Source: Diprion similis (Eukaryota; Arthropoda; Insecta; Hymenoptera; Diprionidae). From it: a DNA stretch of 64,000 bases. A program made the translations under genes and the position numbers. The stretch spans positions 10,361,501-10,425,500 of the forward strand of contig NC_060106.1 of assembly GCF_021155765.1 (NCBI RefSeq), given 5' to 3'. Within the stretch, counting starts at the first letter, position 1. The number at the start of each line of letters is the position of its first letter. Below are positions 12,629 to 25,913 of this stretch, piece by piece. Below the pieces are notes generated by a model. The model was not told where the DNA came from and made no database searches. It saw only the letters and a program-made list of their open reading frames with translations.

Positions 12629-14233
12629 AGTGTCAATCTGTTGGTATTACATAGTTCTGTGGCTGTTACCAATGCATAAATTTTGATATATTTTTGTTTA
12701 ATCTTTGATCCATATCATTAAAAGATTTGTAATTGTCCTTCCCGCATTTTTCGTAACGGTGCATTTGTTATTACTGTAACATGTCATCACGTTTACGTCA
12801 TGATGTAAAATTCATTATAAAACAATCGTTGATAATATAACTAAGCAATAATGATAAATATAGTTATTATATAGAACAGTTATTGCAGCAATCAGATCTG
12901 ATCATGAGGCAATTTGTTACAATTTGTAAAAATAAATGAAGATTGTTAAATTGATGAATGAGCTATTTTATAGTACGTCGAGTTTTGTTTGATTGTGAGA
13001 TCTAGTAAGAAATGTAGTACTTCGTTTACTTACTCAAAAAGGAACAAGAACGTTGTTGCCTTAAAGTATTTTAATGTTTACTGAAATGTGTTCATTATCA
13101 ATGTTTACATTCATTTCTTGTGCAATAGTGCTTTATTAGTAGTAGGGCTTACCTATCTGTGGTTTTACTGTAAATTACTATCCATTGAAAGTGAAAGTAT
13201 AAGTTTTCTTTAGCTTCAAGCAATATGATTTTAGGTGCACCATAATATTGCATTGCAACTACAATAGCAACTGTATTTATCCTAAATATTTCACACAGGC
13301 TCATTTTAGATAATACTATACTCGAGTAATTCATTGTTAGGAATTGTGTGAGACATTGAATAATACACAACATGGTGGGTGGTTTTTTGCACTTTATTAT
13401 TGTAAACGGAAAAAATTGAACATGACATTATAATAGTAGCCATGCTAAGTATAATAAAACTTAATACTCAAAAATGCTGATAAACTGCTTGCCTGTATAA
13501 CAATTGAAGTAAATCTATAATAAAATTAACCATCGAAAACAATATTGATCTGGGATACTTTTTCCCAACAAAGTATGATCAATATTGCTCCAACAAGTTG
13601 GAACGTTATGCACTCTGTCAGTCTTTATTTGAGAATAAAAAAATTTTAAATATGTAAAAAAAAAATTTGCCTCCATGTTTTGCCAACTTTTTACATACTC
13701 TAGTTAAATGTCAACAAGATTATATAAGTCTTCAAGTCTTTAACTACTGTAAATTCATACCTTACGTGAAAATAGAAAAATGTAAATTAAGGAATATCAT
13801 GATACTATAAATTATGACAAAATAAAACAAGTGTTGAGTATGTACATCTACAATTAAATTATCTGATTTAAGATGAATAAATTGTGACAGTTAGTCGTGT
13901 AATATTAGTAATCACGCGTATTGAGTATCACAATTATTTGCTTTACAAAGTTGGTCAATTTCTGAAAGTATATTTCCCGACACTGAACAGAGTTAAATTA
14001 TACATACAACTGATCTGGATTTATTTTTAATTCTAATATAAAACTATTACGTTAAAAGGATTTTGACTATTGTAGGTATATATCTCAACAGTACTCTGCT
14101 TTATCTGAAATATAGTTTACATTCGTAGTTTACTATTGTACAGGTACACTTGGGTACTTATGCCGACTCCATACTACCTGACACTAAATTCGCCTTAAAA
14201 TACATTTCAAGTTTCAGGTATGACTACACGATT
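12629..14233. other. Convergent 3' regions of AIG1-like gene and smoothened
   Basis: AT-rich, no gene. It should hold the 3' UTRs of the two convergent genes. On the minus strand an AATAAA (14020-14025 as tttatt on +) lies about 210 bases after the smoothened stop and is a candidate cleavage signal. Confidence 0.5.
12931..12936 (+). terminator. Candidate poly(A) signal of the AIG1-like gene
   Basis: AATAAA about 300 bases after the stop codon at 12628, in AT-rich sequence. It is the first good hexamer downstream. Further AT-rich hexamers follow, so the true site is not certain. Confidence 0.45.
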
Positions 14234-17200
14234 CTACCTGATGTCAGAAGATTTACGATTAGCTGTTTTGTTGAGTTGTGGAGAAATCTGTGTTCCTTTA
14301 GAGCTACAATTTCTACTGTTAATTATTTCATCAATACTTTGCTTTAATTCTTCCATCTCTAAAATATCGAGAGGGAGAGAAGTTTGTGTAGCCATCTCTC
14401 TGGCATTGGATTGAATGTTTGCATCATCATTTTGACGCTTCGTTGACTTAGTTTTTGAATCGTCAGACTGTATGAGTCGAGAGAGCTCTGGACAGAAAGA
14501 TGTCAAACTCGATACCAAGTCACCTTTTCTATACATGTCTTTGAGCTCTACTTCTATGTCTTTTACTTTGAGTTCTTTGCTTCGCCTACCACTGTCATGA
14601 ATATAGCTCTTTGTACTGTTGTTACTCGACTTACTTTTACTTCGCTCGGGAGGTTCTTCAACAGGTAACATTTTCGTATTTTCTTCAGCATGGCTATCTT
14701 CGCTCTCGCTTTCCTGTTCTTCTTTATCCACATTGCAGGCTTCCACGTCAATGTCTTTACATGGTTTAATACGCGAACCTTTCTCTTCACTGCTCAAGTT
14801 TTCGTCACTGTCACTGTGTCCTGGGAATAAAAACGGCAATAACATGCCTGCGTTTTTACCATCTAGCATTTTTGAATTTATAGCTTGTCCATCCAGGCCA
14901 GCACTGGCAGATCTTCTTTTCATGTTGGGCATTTGTAAGGGCAGATTGTTGGGATTCCCTCCAATAGTCAAAGCTGAAAGAATCTGGGCTCCCAGTTCGC
15001 TCTCCTGTGATGTTGTACTACCTCTTCGAAAAAGTGGTTTAACTTTTCCAGATCTCGTCTTGCTGAAATCACGTCTCCTGCGTTTTACTCGCCTGCCGCG
15101 AGAATTACCAGGCAAAGTAGTTGAGGCTACTTTTCTAGTTGTCTTAAGTTCTGCTATTTGTACAGAGATTTGGGAATCCAAAGAATTTCTCCGGGACTCT
15201 ACAGACACACGGCGAACGCTAAAACTAATTTCCGAATCAACGGAATTTCGTCGGTTGCTCGATACAGATCCTGTTGTTACACCAACTAAAGCCCCCCTCC
15301 TTGTCACTAACTTTGGTAAAGCAGCTGCCCACGTTGAACTGAAGTCTTGAGAAGCCACTGAATTTAATTCAAAATTTAGACCAACTGGATCTTCATGTGT
15401 GTTGTGGAAGCTTATAGACAATCGTCCAGCATTTTTGAACGTATTTCTCTTTTCATAGGCTTTAGCAATTGCTTTGTGCTTTTTCGGTATAATTTGTTCT
15501 TCTGCCTCACAGTTGAAAGTTCTGTAATAATGAACAGATTCGAAGTAAGTAAAGTAATATTCTTGCATAATCAGTTGAGGAAAGTGCATACTGGTGAAGA
15601 ATTTTCAATAACTATCATTCATCCGAAATGAATTTACTTCATCACCTTCAATATAAAAATTAATACTTGCACAGTATAAATTTATATATAGCTGTCATAT
15701 CTTAGAGAGTTGGTTCTCACCGTCTAAGAAATCTTTTCCAGGTATCCACAGTTGATCCTGTCCAGACCCAAGAAGACATTAAAACACCAGCAAAGAATGG
15801 TGACAGTAAATGTAATTGAAGCTTGGCCGCGCTGGGTCTTGATGTCATTTTACATTCCGATACTCCTGCGTTATACTTCGTTGTAATAGTGCAGCTAAGC
15901 ATAAAATGGTATTCAATTAAAAAATGATATATTTACGATTGTTTAGTATTTCGTAGCGATATTTAACATTATAACAATAATGGTCACAAAAAATTACTCT
16001 TTAAAAACAATTATTAAAAAAAATTCAGGATAATTTTGCATCTCCAAACCCTTACATCATATAATCTCGGAAGCTTTGTTTCCATTCCCACGAGTGTTGG
16101 AATTCATAGATGTGACAATAAAATGTTACTATTACTGCCACAAAGGTAAATATTGAGAATAATCCCAATCTAACAATTGTTTCTCGGATTTTGGAGCTTG
16201 CTCGCTTAGATATTACTTCCTGACTGCTTATCTTCAGATGAATTAACGTTATCAATCCTGAAAAATTGACAACTTTTGTGAAACTGATTTTTCGAATCAA
16301 TTAGAAAATTAGTTTATCCAAGTTGTAGAATCATTATTTGACAGATATAAAAACCTTACAACATACTTACTCTTTGAGTATGAGTGGAAGAAAGCATAAA
16401 AATAGAATGGTATAATTAGATTATAGATTAGTACATTGTACTGAAAATAAAATCAGTTCAAAATAATATACCTCTTGATAAGAAATATCCTCCAACAAGT
16501 AGTACAATGCAAATAGGTCCCAATAAAAACCATGCTCTCACCGCGTGATTTGCATAGCCCACAAAACATATTCCAGTAACACTATTTCCATCTATTTCTC
16601 CCAGAGCCATAATGGTGACTGTCAACACAAGCGGAAGACACCAAGCAATGAGATGAAAATAAGCTCCTTTTTTATCAATTCTGTCCTGGATCTTTCCAAG
16701 AGCTTGAAAACTCATATGCCACGCGTATGTAAAAATAACAAACCAAACCATAGCTGCCATCAGAAAATAGTAAATGAGTACAAATACCACCACGCAGGAC
16801 AAGTTTTCACCGCTGCAAAACAGATATTCCTTGTGTGATTAATTTGATTAATACTTTTGAATCACGTTTGCTTCGTTTACAAAATGAATTCAATATTGGT
16901 ACATAAAAATAGGATTACATCTGCTTATAACACAAATAAAGGCACCAAAATGGTGTGAACACAATTTTTATTGCAGTAGACTTTAATTAATAAGTATTCT
17001 AGTCAGACACTCAGTTTGTAATTTGTAGAACCAAATCAATGATGTGATATGACATACACATGTACACTATCAATTTAAAGTGCTTGATTAGTTATTCAGT
17101 ATAGCCTAGCAAGGAAACTGTTTCTGAAGGTAAGCAATACGTGATTCCCAAGGAGAAAAACTACATGTGTTTGTTACCAAATGATATTAGTGCAGTATAT

Positions 17201-18879
17201 TCCCTAACACGTACTCACTCAGATATACAAATGTAAAGTAATATGAGTTTATTGTTCATATAAGGAATAAGTGGCTATGAATAAGCACAATTATTCGGAT
17301 TGCTATAGTAGAATACTGATTCAGTAGGGCATTACTTATGCATCTAACGTGATTCTGGCATGCTTAAGGCCCATCGAAAAATCGGTAACAAACAATGCAA
17401 TTAATTTTGTTCTTGACAGAAGCTCGTCCTAACTTAAATCTATATGTACCTTGGTTCACTCATTCTTAATGTGCCATCTTTGCGGCAAACAATAACATCT
17501 CTGCTACCAGGACCGAACTGTGCTAGCCACCCTACACAGGATACCATGAAGCAGCTATTGATGTAGAATATTACTAGAGCTGGGTATTTGTTAGCACTCC
17601 TCCAGTCAATCAAAAATGTGACCTAAGCGTAATGAACGACTTTTGATGAATTTTTAGTGATTTAAACTCGCAATTCATAAATAAAATTTAGTATGTGCTT
17701 ATAGCTGAATGCAACTATTCAAGGAGCAAAGTTCATTATAGCAATCGACTAACTTACCACGGTAAACAAATTGAACAGAAGACAGGTTGCAGCGGCCCAT
17801 GCGACAAAAGAATGGATTTGACGCTGTTCATCTGGTGTGAACAGTGGATCGCTGCACTGAGTGCCGCACCCTTCAATACCCTCGAAAATGGATAGTGAAT
17901 TGTCTGTGTGTACAAGTGGCTTCAGGCATTTACCGGAAGTATTGAATTTCAAGTCTCTAACATCGTTTTTACACATTTTTGGGAAAAGTTCTGCATTTTC
18001 ACATTTAATGAAACTTGGCCAGATTGTGTGATTAAGCAGTAAACGGCATGGGCCAGCGACCATTTTGCACTTCTCCTGCGAAGGCAAATCCACAATACCA
18101 TTGATGCATTTTGGCATGAAGATTGAACACAAAAATGGTTGAACAACTGCCCAGCACTTTGGAATGTGCATAAGACCACGAAATTGGTTCAAACTATCCT
18201 GTAAATGTGAACATAAAATATATAGATCCAATTAGTCAATTTTAAATCAGTTAAAAGTACACAGTGAAATACATAGAGTAAAAGTTAATAAAATTTGGAG
18301 TAATTTGAGCCTCAAAATAAATGATCTTTTATTCAGTTTAAAAAAAATTATGTCATATACTAGAAGTAAATTAAATCCCAAGATTACCCTCAATACCAAA
18401 GCTATTCTTAGAACTAACAGAGCTGCTTTCCAAGTACTGCTCCTGAACAGAATTACAATGACCTGTTATACCTGGAACAGGTATCCGACAGGTCAGGTAC
18501 TTACTGAGTTTGCAAGGTATTTAGTGTAAATTTTCCAAAATGCATGCTTTATTATGTTCTGTACAATATTAACCTGTATACTCCCTTCCAGGGCAAAATC
18601 AGGGACGAGGTCTAAAGTGGTAGTTGAATATGTCAATCTAGTGCCCATGCACAAAGTATTGTTGCTAATATCAATACACTTTGCCGACTTCCGACAATTT
18701 GCAAACTCTGCGCTTGAATATCCCAAAAAACTCTGGTCTTCGTGTCTGAGCCCTGACCTTCCGATCTCTATTCCGTTCCAGGTTTCATTATCACCATTGG
18801 CAACAGGCAAAAAGTTCCGGCTTAGGTCTGATTCAACTCCGTGGAGTACTGCCATTATCAAAAAGGCAAGCCGGAGCAT
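14234..18879 (-). CDS. smo: Smoothened, Hedgehog signal transducer
   Basis: Seven coding exons on the minus strand: 18574-18879, 17758-18198, 17450-17622, 16472-16812, 16056-16257, 15721-15894 and 14234-15521. They join in frame to 974 residues. It is a class F seven-helix receptor that relays Hedgehog signalling once Patched inhibition is lifted. Seen: signal peptide (about 1-17); cysteine-rich domain with CWAVVQPFLC and MPKC; linker with NDVRDLKFN and GCGTQC; DWRSANKYPALVIFYINSC; YYFLMAAMVWFVIFTYAWHM; GICFVGYANHAVRAW; GGYFLSRG; SFRDYM; SSWVWTGST. The long tail has three PKA/CK1 clusters (RRNSVDS, RRVSVES, RRNSLDS at about 636-662), acidic and Ser-rich stretches and a conserved end. Length is near the Drosophila protein. 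The start codon falls directly on a splice acceptor (ttag|ATG). Confidence 0.96.
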
Positions 18880-19370
18880 CTAATTGCAGAGAATGCTACA
18901 TTTATAGCTTTGTTTTTAATATATGTATACATATATTCTTTCCTAGAAAGCGAGTTCAAGTGAAATAGACTATAGGAAGACCGTCATCTTGCTTTGTTTG
19001 ACGGATAATAAAAAACATCTGTAATAAAATTACCATCACAATCAGTAACCAACTTCTCAGGTCTATCTGGAAAAATCATGCAATCTCTTTGCTCCTAGCT
19101 GATCTTCGAACAATGAAGTTTCAATGGTATAAGTACTAATAATTTAAACGTGCAAGTTTGAGTACGATGTGAAGACAACCCAAATATATGTATACGAGTG
19201 AAGGATAAAGAATATTGGTATAATAAATAATATTTTTATGAAAAATTGGAGTTACTCCTACAGTGTCCACCACTTCATCATTAAATAACATTGATTATAA
19301 AGCTCCAAGATACAGTAAAAATTTTGAATTACTCAAAAATAACCGGAATGTGTAATTAATAATTACGTAC

Positions 19371-19690
19371 CTTGATATCGAGTACTCCTTAATCAAGGAA
19401 AGTAATTATCAGCCAATCTTTCCACGACAACCTCCGACATTCGCCCGATTTGTCATCAGAGCGTCGCCGAGAAGCGTCTTTCCAGACAAAGCGATCCGCA
19501 TGCAATCGTGCTCGCAACGCATTCTATAGCCAACGACGCCGGGCGGCGGGTAGTCGGGTATGCCGGACGCGCCGGACGAAGGACCACACGCACGCTGCTC
19601 CCTGCCCCCACGACCACCCCCCCGATCCAGGCAACGGGGGGCCACCCACGACGGCAAGTTCCTCCATTCAGTCGGTCATAAGCTAACCTG
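19371..19690 (-). other. smo: Putative non-coding first exon of smoothened
   Basis: The coding exon begins right at its acceptor, so a leader exon must lie upstream. A strong minus-strand donor (ATCAAG|gtacgt) sits at 19370-19371, at the edge of a GC-rich, CpG-rich block that extends to about 19690. The 5' end is not determined. Confidence 0.5.
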
Positions 19691-19870
19691 CTAACGGCTG
19701 CTAACGTCTACCTCGGGCCGATGCATTCTCACGGATTGTCGCAAAGATCGTGTCGCGACCTCGTGAGCGTCAGCGTCGGCGCGACAATCTTTTACCGACA
19801 TCTGGCGGCAAGTTACGGAAACTTCATTACTTCACCCTGTAAAGTACCACGGAGCTAAGACTTGTTATCT
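19400..19870. promoter_or_regulatory. GC-rich bidirectional promoter region, smo / KIAA0319-like
   Basis: A CpG-rich block in an otherwise AT-rich window, lying between two divergently transcribed genes whose start codons are about 2 kb apart. No TATA box stands out. The position and composition are seen; promoter function is inferred. Confidence 0.5.
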
Positions 19871-20070
19871 CAGTAGCAGACGGTGCGCCGACCAGTGGAG
19901 ATAGTTCGCAGAACTGTCAAAGCAGACGAAATTGTAAATTGTGGTGTGCCAGTGATATCGGATAGAAAGAGAGACTGGGAGAACTGTCAGATCTGACTTT
20001 TCTAATGGTTCCTTTGACGTTGAATTTAGCCTTGAAGATCTGACTCATGAATGGTGAATTTGTGTCACAT
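19830..20070 (+). other. Putative 5' leader exon of the KIAA0319-like gene
   Basis: A consensus donor (CACAT|gtgagt) at 20071 fits the acceptor at 20871-20873 that precedes the start codon. The leader contains a short upstream ORF (ATGAATGGTG...). The transcription start is not determined. Confidence 0.35.
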
Positions 20071-20883
20071 GTGAGTACGCAAAAGTTTTTAATTTTTTAG
20101 AGACGGCTGCATAAGTCAGACCGATTCTCTTCAGAGAGGGCTGAGCAAGTGCGCTAAGGCCCGTATGCAGATTATTTACATATTGATAAAAACTTTCCGT
20201 TGAACGTCAGAGAAACACATCTGGCTGGGGATTAAGGAAATAACAGACGTTATGTTAATTACCAGCAGACTATTATAACGTACTGATGATAAAATAATCC
20301 ATAATGTGCCATATGCTGGTGATACTAACCTAACTTCGTATTATACAAACGACAGACGTCGAGTGTGTTATCGAAAGCGGTTTTACTAAGTAGTTTTCAT
20401 AGTTTTGCATTCTACTTTTGCGATTGTATATTCTTTATACTCATCAGCTTATTTTTCTGGTCTAACAGTGTACTGTCGGTGAGTGTCCAATAAAAGATAT
20501 ACCTCTTTTCTTAACTTTACATTTATATAGTGTTTTTCTTTGGATATACTAAATCCATACTAGATGCAGCTTGATTATCACATAAATAAATCTGTAATAA
20601 GCTAGTGAAACTTTGCTTACAACAGAATGCGTCTAGTAAATGCAAGACATTGAACAATTTTAAGTATAGTTAATTTGCAAAAGAATTTTTATTTATCGAA
20701 CAGCAACCATTCATGCATCAACACAGAGTGTCACAAACATTTCTCACATATTCTTATATCAATGCAATATGAAATTATTAGAGTAAAACTCAAGATCACA
20801 CAATGGTACTAATAACAATAACCGATAAATTGACTTTGAAGAAATCTGTCATCGTTTTCTTCCAATTTTACAGGTATAGAACA

Positions 20884-23800
20884 ATGAAATCCCCAATCCG
20901 CACACTGTCTCTTCTCTTGTGCCTGCAAGTTACGACAAGTCAATTTTCTAAGTTTTCTGAATTTCCCAAGTTCTCACTTGGCAATTGGCAAAGAGTATGT
21001 CCCGATATGTATCCATACGAATACAAAGGCTTTGCTCCAATGGGAAACTACAGTGCCGGAAAGTTTAAGGAAATGACTGCGTTGACAAGTATCGCACGTT
21101 GCGTGACTGAATGCTGTCATGATCTGACTTGCAACATTATTTTGATGTACAATAGTACTTGTTATCATGTATCATGTGAAAGCAATAAACTCTGTGCTCC
21201 ACTATATCGGTCTGACAAAGCTCATAGCTATACTCCACCAACTATGGTATTAATCAGACCTGTAGAAGGGGATGGTCCATGGGCAAATTGGGTCGAAGAT
21301 ATCGAGGATACCAGGTACATACAGTTTAGTTTGTATTTACTTTTTCTGCACAATATTTCTCAATCATGGCTAAAACAATCTATGAAATTTATGAAAATCA
21401 GTATTAAAATATATAAATTTCATTCAGTGCTTTCCTGATGGCTGCTGCAGATCAAAATGATTATACATACAGATCCGATATTAACACAGAGTGTACATTT
21501 GAATTGCAAGACTGTGGAGAGAATGAGGTTTGTGTAACTGGTGACAAGTCTAAAGACGGATTCTGTCAGTGTATCGATAATTACAAGAGAACATTGCAAG
21601 GTAATTATTCAAGAACTATGTTAAAATGGAACTTACTTCATAACACCAAAAATTATTACTACATTTTTTCTAATTTCGAAGGAATTTGCAAACCAACGGA
21701 TGAGCTCGATGCTCTCAGGCAGTCAACTACCTCAGATATTACACAGGAGTCAAGCACATCGGTAAAACCTCCGTTAAAAAAACTATCAGTATCAGCTGTA
21801 TCTAAGGAAGTTCAACTCCCTGAAAATGAGGCCACATTGTCAGCATATACCTACCCTGCTGAACAGGGGAACGAGCATTATAATTATGTTTGGAGTTTGT
21901 TAAGTCAACCAGAAGGACCACCTGGAACTATAATGGATCAAAATCGTGTCACAGTAAAACTTAGCCATCTGTCTGAGGGCTTATATATGTTCAAAGTCGT
22001 TGTGAGCAGTCCTAATGCCTATGGAGAAGCATATGCAAATGTCAGTGTTCTACCACGTAAGTATTGTAATGCTATCTTTTGTATTGTTTTACCCAGCATG
22101 TCATTGACAATCTGACAAATGACCCAGCCGAGTACATGATCTTGACATGTTTTCTAATGAAATTACTGTAATGTCGAATTGCAGTATATAGGTACACCCA
22201 TTATACCAATCAATTGATATGGATTCTACGACTGATTAATCAATTTTCTTGAGATTTGATGTAAAAAAAAATTACTGTTTATTTCTTCTGCATTTATAGC
22301 CAAACGAGTAAATCAAGCACCAATTGCTGTAATATCACCAGAATCTCAAGTAGTGAAGTTACCTAATACGGGAGCTGTGTTAGATGGATCGGCAAGTACG
22401 GATGATGACAAAGTGATTTCACATCACTGGGAGTTACAGAAAGGTCCAATTGGCTATCAACCAGAACTTTTAGATACTCCTACACTCCAGTTGAACAATC
22501 TGATTGCAGGAAACTATACTTTCAAGTATGTATTTTTCTTAAAATGTTTTCTGAGGTGTTTGGAAATGTTAGTTAACCTATTGAGCTTCTTTTTTTTATA
22601 TTTCACCTTTATTTGAAAAACCTTGCTACATCAACAGTTATTCTGTTTTTCAGATTAACAGTTGAAGACTCTGATCACGTAACAAACTTCACAACGGCTA
22701 ACATAACGGTATTGAAAGTGATTGATTATCCTCCAAGCGCAAATGCTGGGGAAGATATTATAATCTATTTACCTCAGAATACTATCACTCTGAATGGTAA
22801 TTTGAGTACGGATGATAGAGGCATCGCCAGTTGGGAGTGGACAAAAAGTCAATCGGATCAAAACAAAGCTGTTGATATGCAGAACACTCGAACGCCATAC
22901 TTGCAATTGTCGAATCTAGAAGAGGGAAGATATACCTTTGTTTTGAAAGTAATGGATGATTCGGAACAATCCTCTACAGCTGAAGTTCATGTTTTTGTAA
23001 AGCCACCAACTAACAAACCGCCCAACGGTGAGTAACAGGCAATTGCGTTGTTGTTATTTAGCTACTGTATGGCTTTTTAACACAATGTCTACATTAAAAA
23101 TTTCAGCCGATGCTGGTGAAGATATAATTATTGCTTTACCAGAGACTCACACAAAACTTAATGGCAGCAAAAGTAAAGATGATGTCAAAATAACGTCCTA
23201 TCTCTGGGAGCAAGTGAGGTGGGTTTACACCTAATAATTTTATTCATTTTTCAACCACCTGACACAATTTCAGGATTTTGCCAGTACAAATACTCATTTC
23301 GTTTTGAGTCAATGAATACTTAATATGGTACTTTTTTTTTTAGTTAGAACCATTATGTATACCAAATATATTTCACCTCAACTTATATCCATTTCCAAAT
23401 AGTGGGCCTAGTAAAGCAGTGATAGCTGCTACTAACGAATCCGTTACTAATGTTACGGGATTAACTAAAGGAGAATACGTATTCAAACTGATTATAGTTG
23501 ATGATAATGGGAATAAAAATTCAGACACTGTAAAAGTTACAGTAACGCAAAGTGAGTATAGTATATACTAGACTATTACCTGCACTATCTTACGCTCACA
23601 TACTTTCACTGAATCGTAATATCTTACAGTGTCTACTCACAGCTTGACCTCTTATGGAACACCAGTGCCAATGAGTCTCAAACAGAATTTGCATTTACCA
23701 AATTGTTAAGATCTAGTGTTAAAATTAAGTAAATAGTCACTTAGCATCACCCATCTTAAAATTTCAGATAAAAACGCACCCCCAAAAGCTAATGCTGGTG

Positions 23801-25913
23801 GTGATCAAGTACTTGTAGAACCTGTGAGCATAATAGTAATTAACGGATCTCACTCTAGCGATGACCTAAGGATTGGTCAATGGTTATGGACACGAGATCC
23901 TTCCAGTCTTGCAATCGGTACTGTGCTTGAGGGAAGTGATAAATCACCAATTTTAATGGTGAGTTCTGTTATTTCATTTGATGAAATACAATGCGTTGCA
24001 CCCAATGTTTTTGTACGCTTTTATATTATACCTGGTCAGGTATCAAACAGTTTGATTCCTGTGAAAACTTCAAACTGTTGGACTTAATCCATTGATCCAA
24101 ATGCGTTAGTGACGCTTTTGAATTATATCTTTAATTATGCAATATTCAATACTTTTTTAATTTTCTTTACTCTCACAATTTCTCCAGTTGTCCGACGTTG
24201 TTCCTGGCAGATATGTTTTTCGTTTGAAAGTGTCCGATGATCAAGGCTTGAGCAGCGAAGATACTGTTTCAGTGATTGTAAAACCAGGTAATGCGAGTAA
24301 TATGTCGATTTGTTTCTGAACGTGCATATGAAACGAATTTTCCTAATAGAACATTGTTTCCTTGATGTTACAGATACCCGCTTGCTGAATTTGGTTGAAT
24401 TAACTCTAAATATTGAGGCACGACTCCTTACAAAATCACAGAACGATTCCTTGGTAGTAAAACTACAAATGTTACTCCATGATGAAGCTAACATTGTTGT
24501 GCGCAATATAAGAGCAGAACCTCGAACCGGCAGAGCTGTTTTAGTGTTTTATGTAAATAAAGATGGAGGAAAGTCTTTGATGCCTGGACCAGAAGTTGTT
24601 CAAATATTAAAGGAAAAGCTGAGGCAAGACTCTGGTCTTCTGCAACTATCAGTAGCCAGTGTAGAAACAGCTGTTTGTCAAAACAAATGCTCAGGTGCAG
24701 AAATATTGTATTAAGAAAATGATTGATTATAGATTAGTATTACATTAGGTGATGCAATGGTCACGGAAAAGTAACTGAAAATTACATCAATACTAATATT
24801 CTAATCTTAAAATATACTTTCATTGCAACATAAGTTATTTTGATTAATCTTTGGAGAATTAAGTTGAAAGTGAATTTTTTAATATAGGACACGGTGTCTG
24901 CGATGAAGGAAGTAGGCAATGTCTGTGCGAAGCCTTCTGGATGCAAAATTTAATTCAAAAGTATTTTGGAAACGGAGAAGCTAATTGTGGTGAGTGAAAA
25001 AACCGTTTGTGAGAATTTTGTATTGCATAATTTGATATGTTGAATGATGGTATACGATCAATGCACAGAAGTATATTGCAGTAGATGAATAATGAAATTT
25101 ATACTAAATTCATGCTAGATACTATACCAATTTTATGTCTTTGCAATTTATGTTGAAAAGTCACTGATTATTCTATATTTTTTTATAAACTCAGCCTGTA
25201 ATAGTGAGCCTGATAAATATGCTCTCATAATAACACTTTAACATCTGTTAAATTATTTGGAACCGTGTTACAGATTGGAGCATTTTATACGTTATAATAG
25301 CCCTACTTTCATTGGTTATATGCTGGGTGGGATGTATCTGGGGATTGATATGTTTGATGCAACGATTATGCTTTGGTAAACGACGTGCCAGTCGATCTAA
25401 AAAAAAACCAGTACGTTACTCTCTTCTTCAAGGAGAACCTGAAGATGACACAAGTACATGTAAGTTTTGTGTTTGTAATCGCGTTCCGATATTTAGTAGT
25501 ATAAGAATCTGTACTTCATTCAGGCACAGCTGGAAATATTTTATGCAGTTAAGTCGTTCTATAAAGTTATCGCCCCAGAGTTACTTGACTAATATAAGGA
25601 TATAAGAAGGCCCTACCATTTACATATTCATGTCTGTGAATGTTCGACATTCTGATCTGTGCAGGACATATTATTCCACAGCAAGATGGGGCTTAAAGAT
25701 TATATATAATTGTGATAAGACAGTATTTAATGTCATAATTATATTTGTTACGTATTTGCAGATTCGCCTCACAGCAAAATAACGCCATCAGATTTTGAAA
25801 CAGATTCTGATGATGTATTGTTTGAAAGTCGTAAAGGAAAAGTCAGTAGTCATCTTAGAAATGGTAAATCACGAAATGGATTTCTGAAAGTGGGTCCCAG
25901 AGTGAAAACATGA
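20884..25913 (+). CDS. KIAA0319L: KIAA0319-like PKD-domain membrane protein
   Basis: Thirteen coding exons: 20884-21314, 21428-21600, 21682-22056, 22300-22525, 22654-23027, 23107-23218, 23403-23551, 23768-23958, 24188-24287, 24374-24694, 24888-24989, 25274-25459, 25762-25913. They join in frame to 963 residues. Family members are type I membrane proteins linked in mammals to neuronal migration, and human KIAA0319L is an AAV receptor. Seen: signal peptide; MANSC-like Cys-rich region (RCVTECCHDLTCN); EGF-like Cys stretch; five PKD repeats with recurring AGEDIII, LNGSxSxDD and W cores; a Cys-containing juxtamembrane region (NKCSGHGVCDEGSRQCLCE); one helix (about 854-880); and a basic then acidic cytosolic tail. 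The ATG lies 10 bases after an acceptor. The second-exon acceptor was chosen at 21427 because the nearer cag at 21451 gives a stop. Confidence 0.93.

Noticed and set aside
14619-15350. 243-codon open frame on the plus strand
   Set aside because: It is antisense to the last smo exon, and its Ser/Leu-rich content mirrors the Ser/Arg-rich Smo tail.
18554-18883. 109-codon plus-strand frame
   Set aside because: Antisense shadow of the first smo coding exon.
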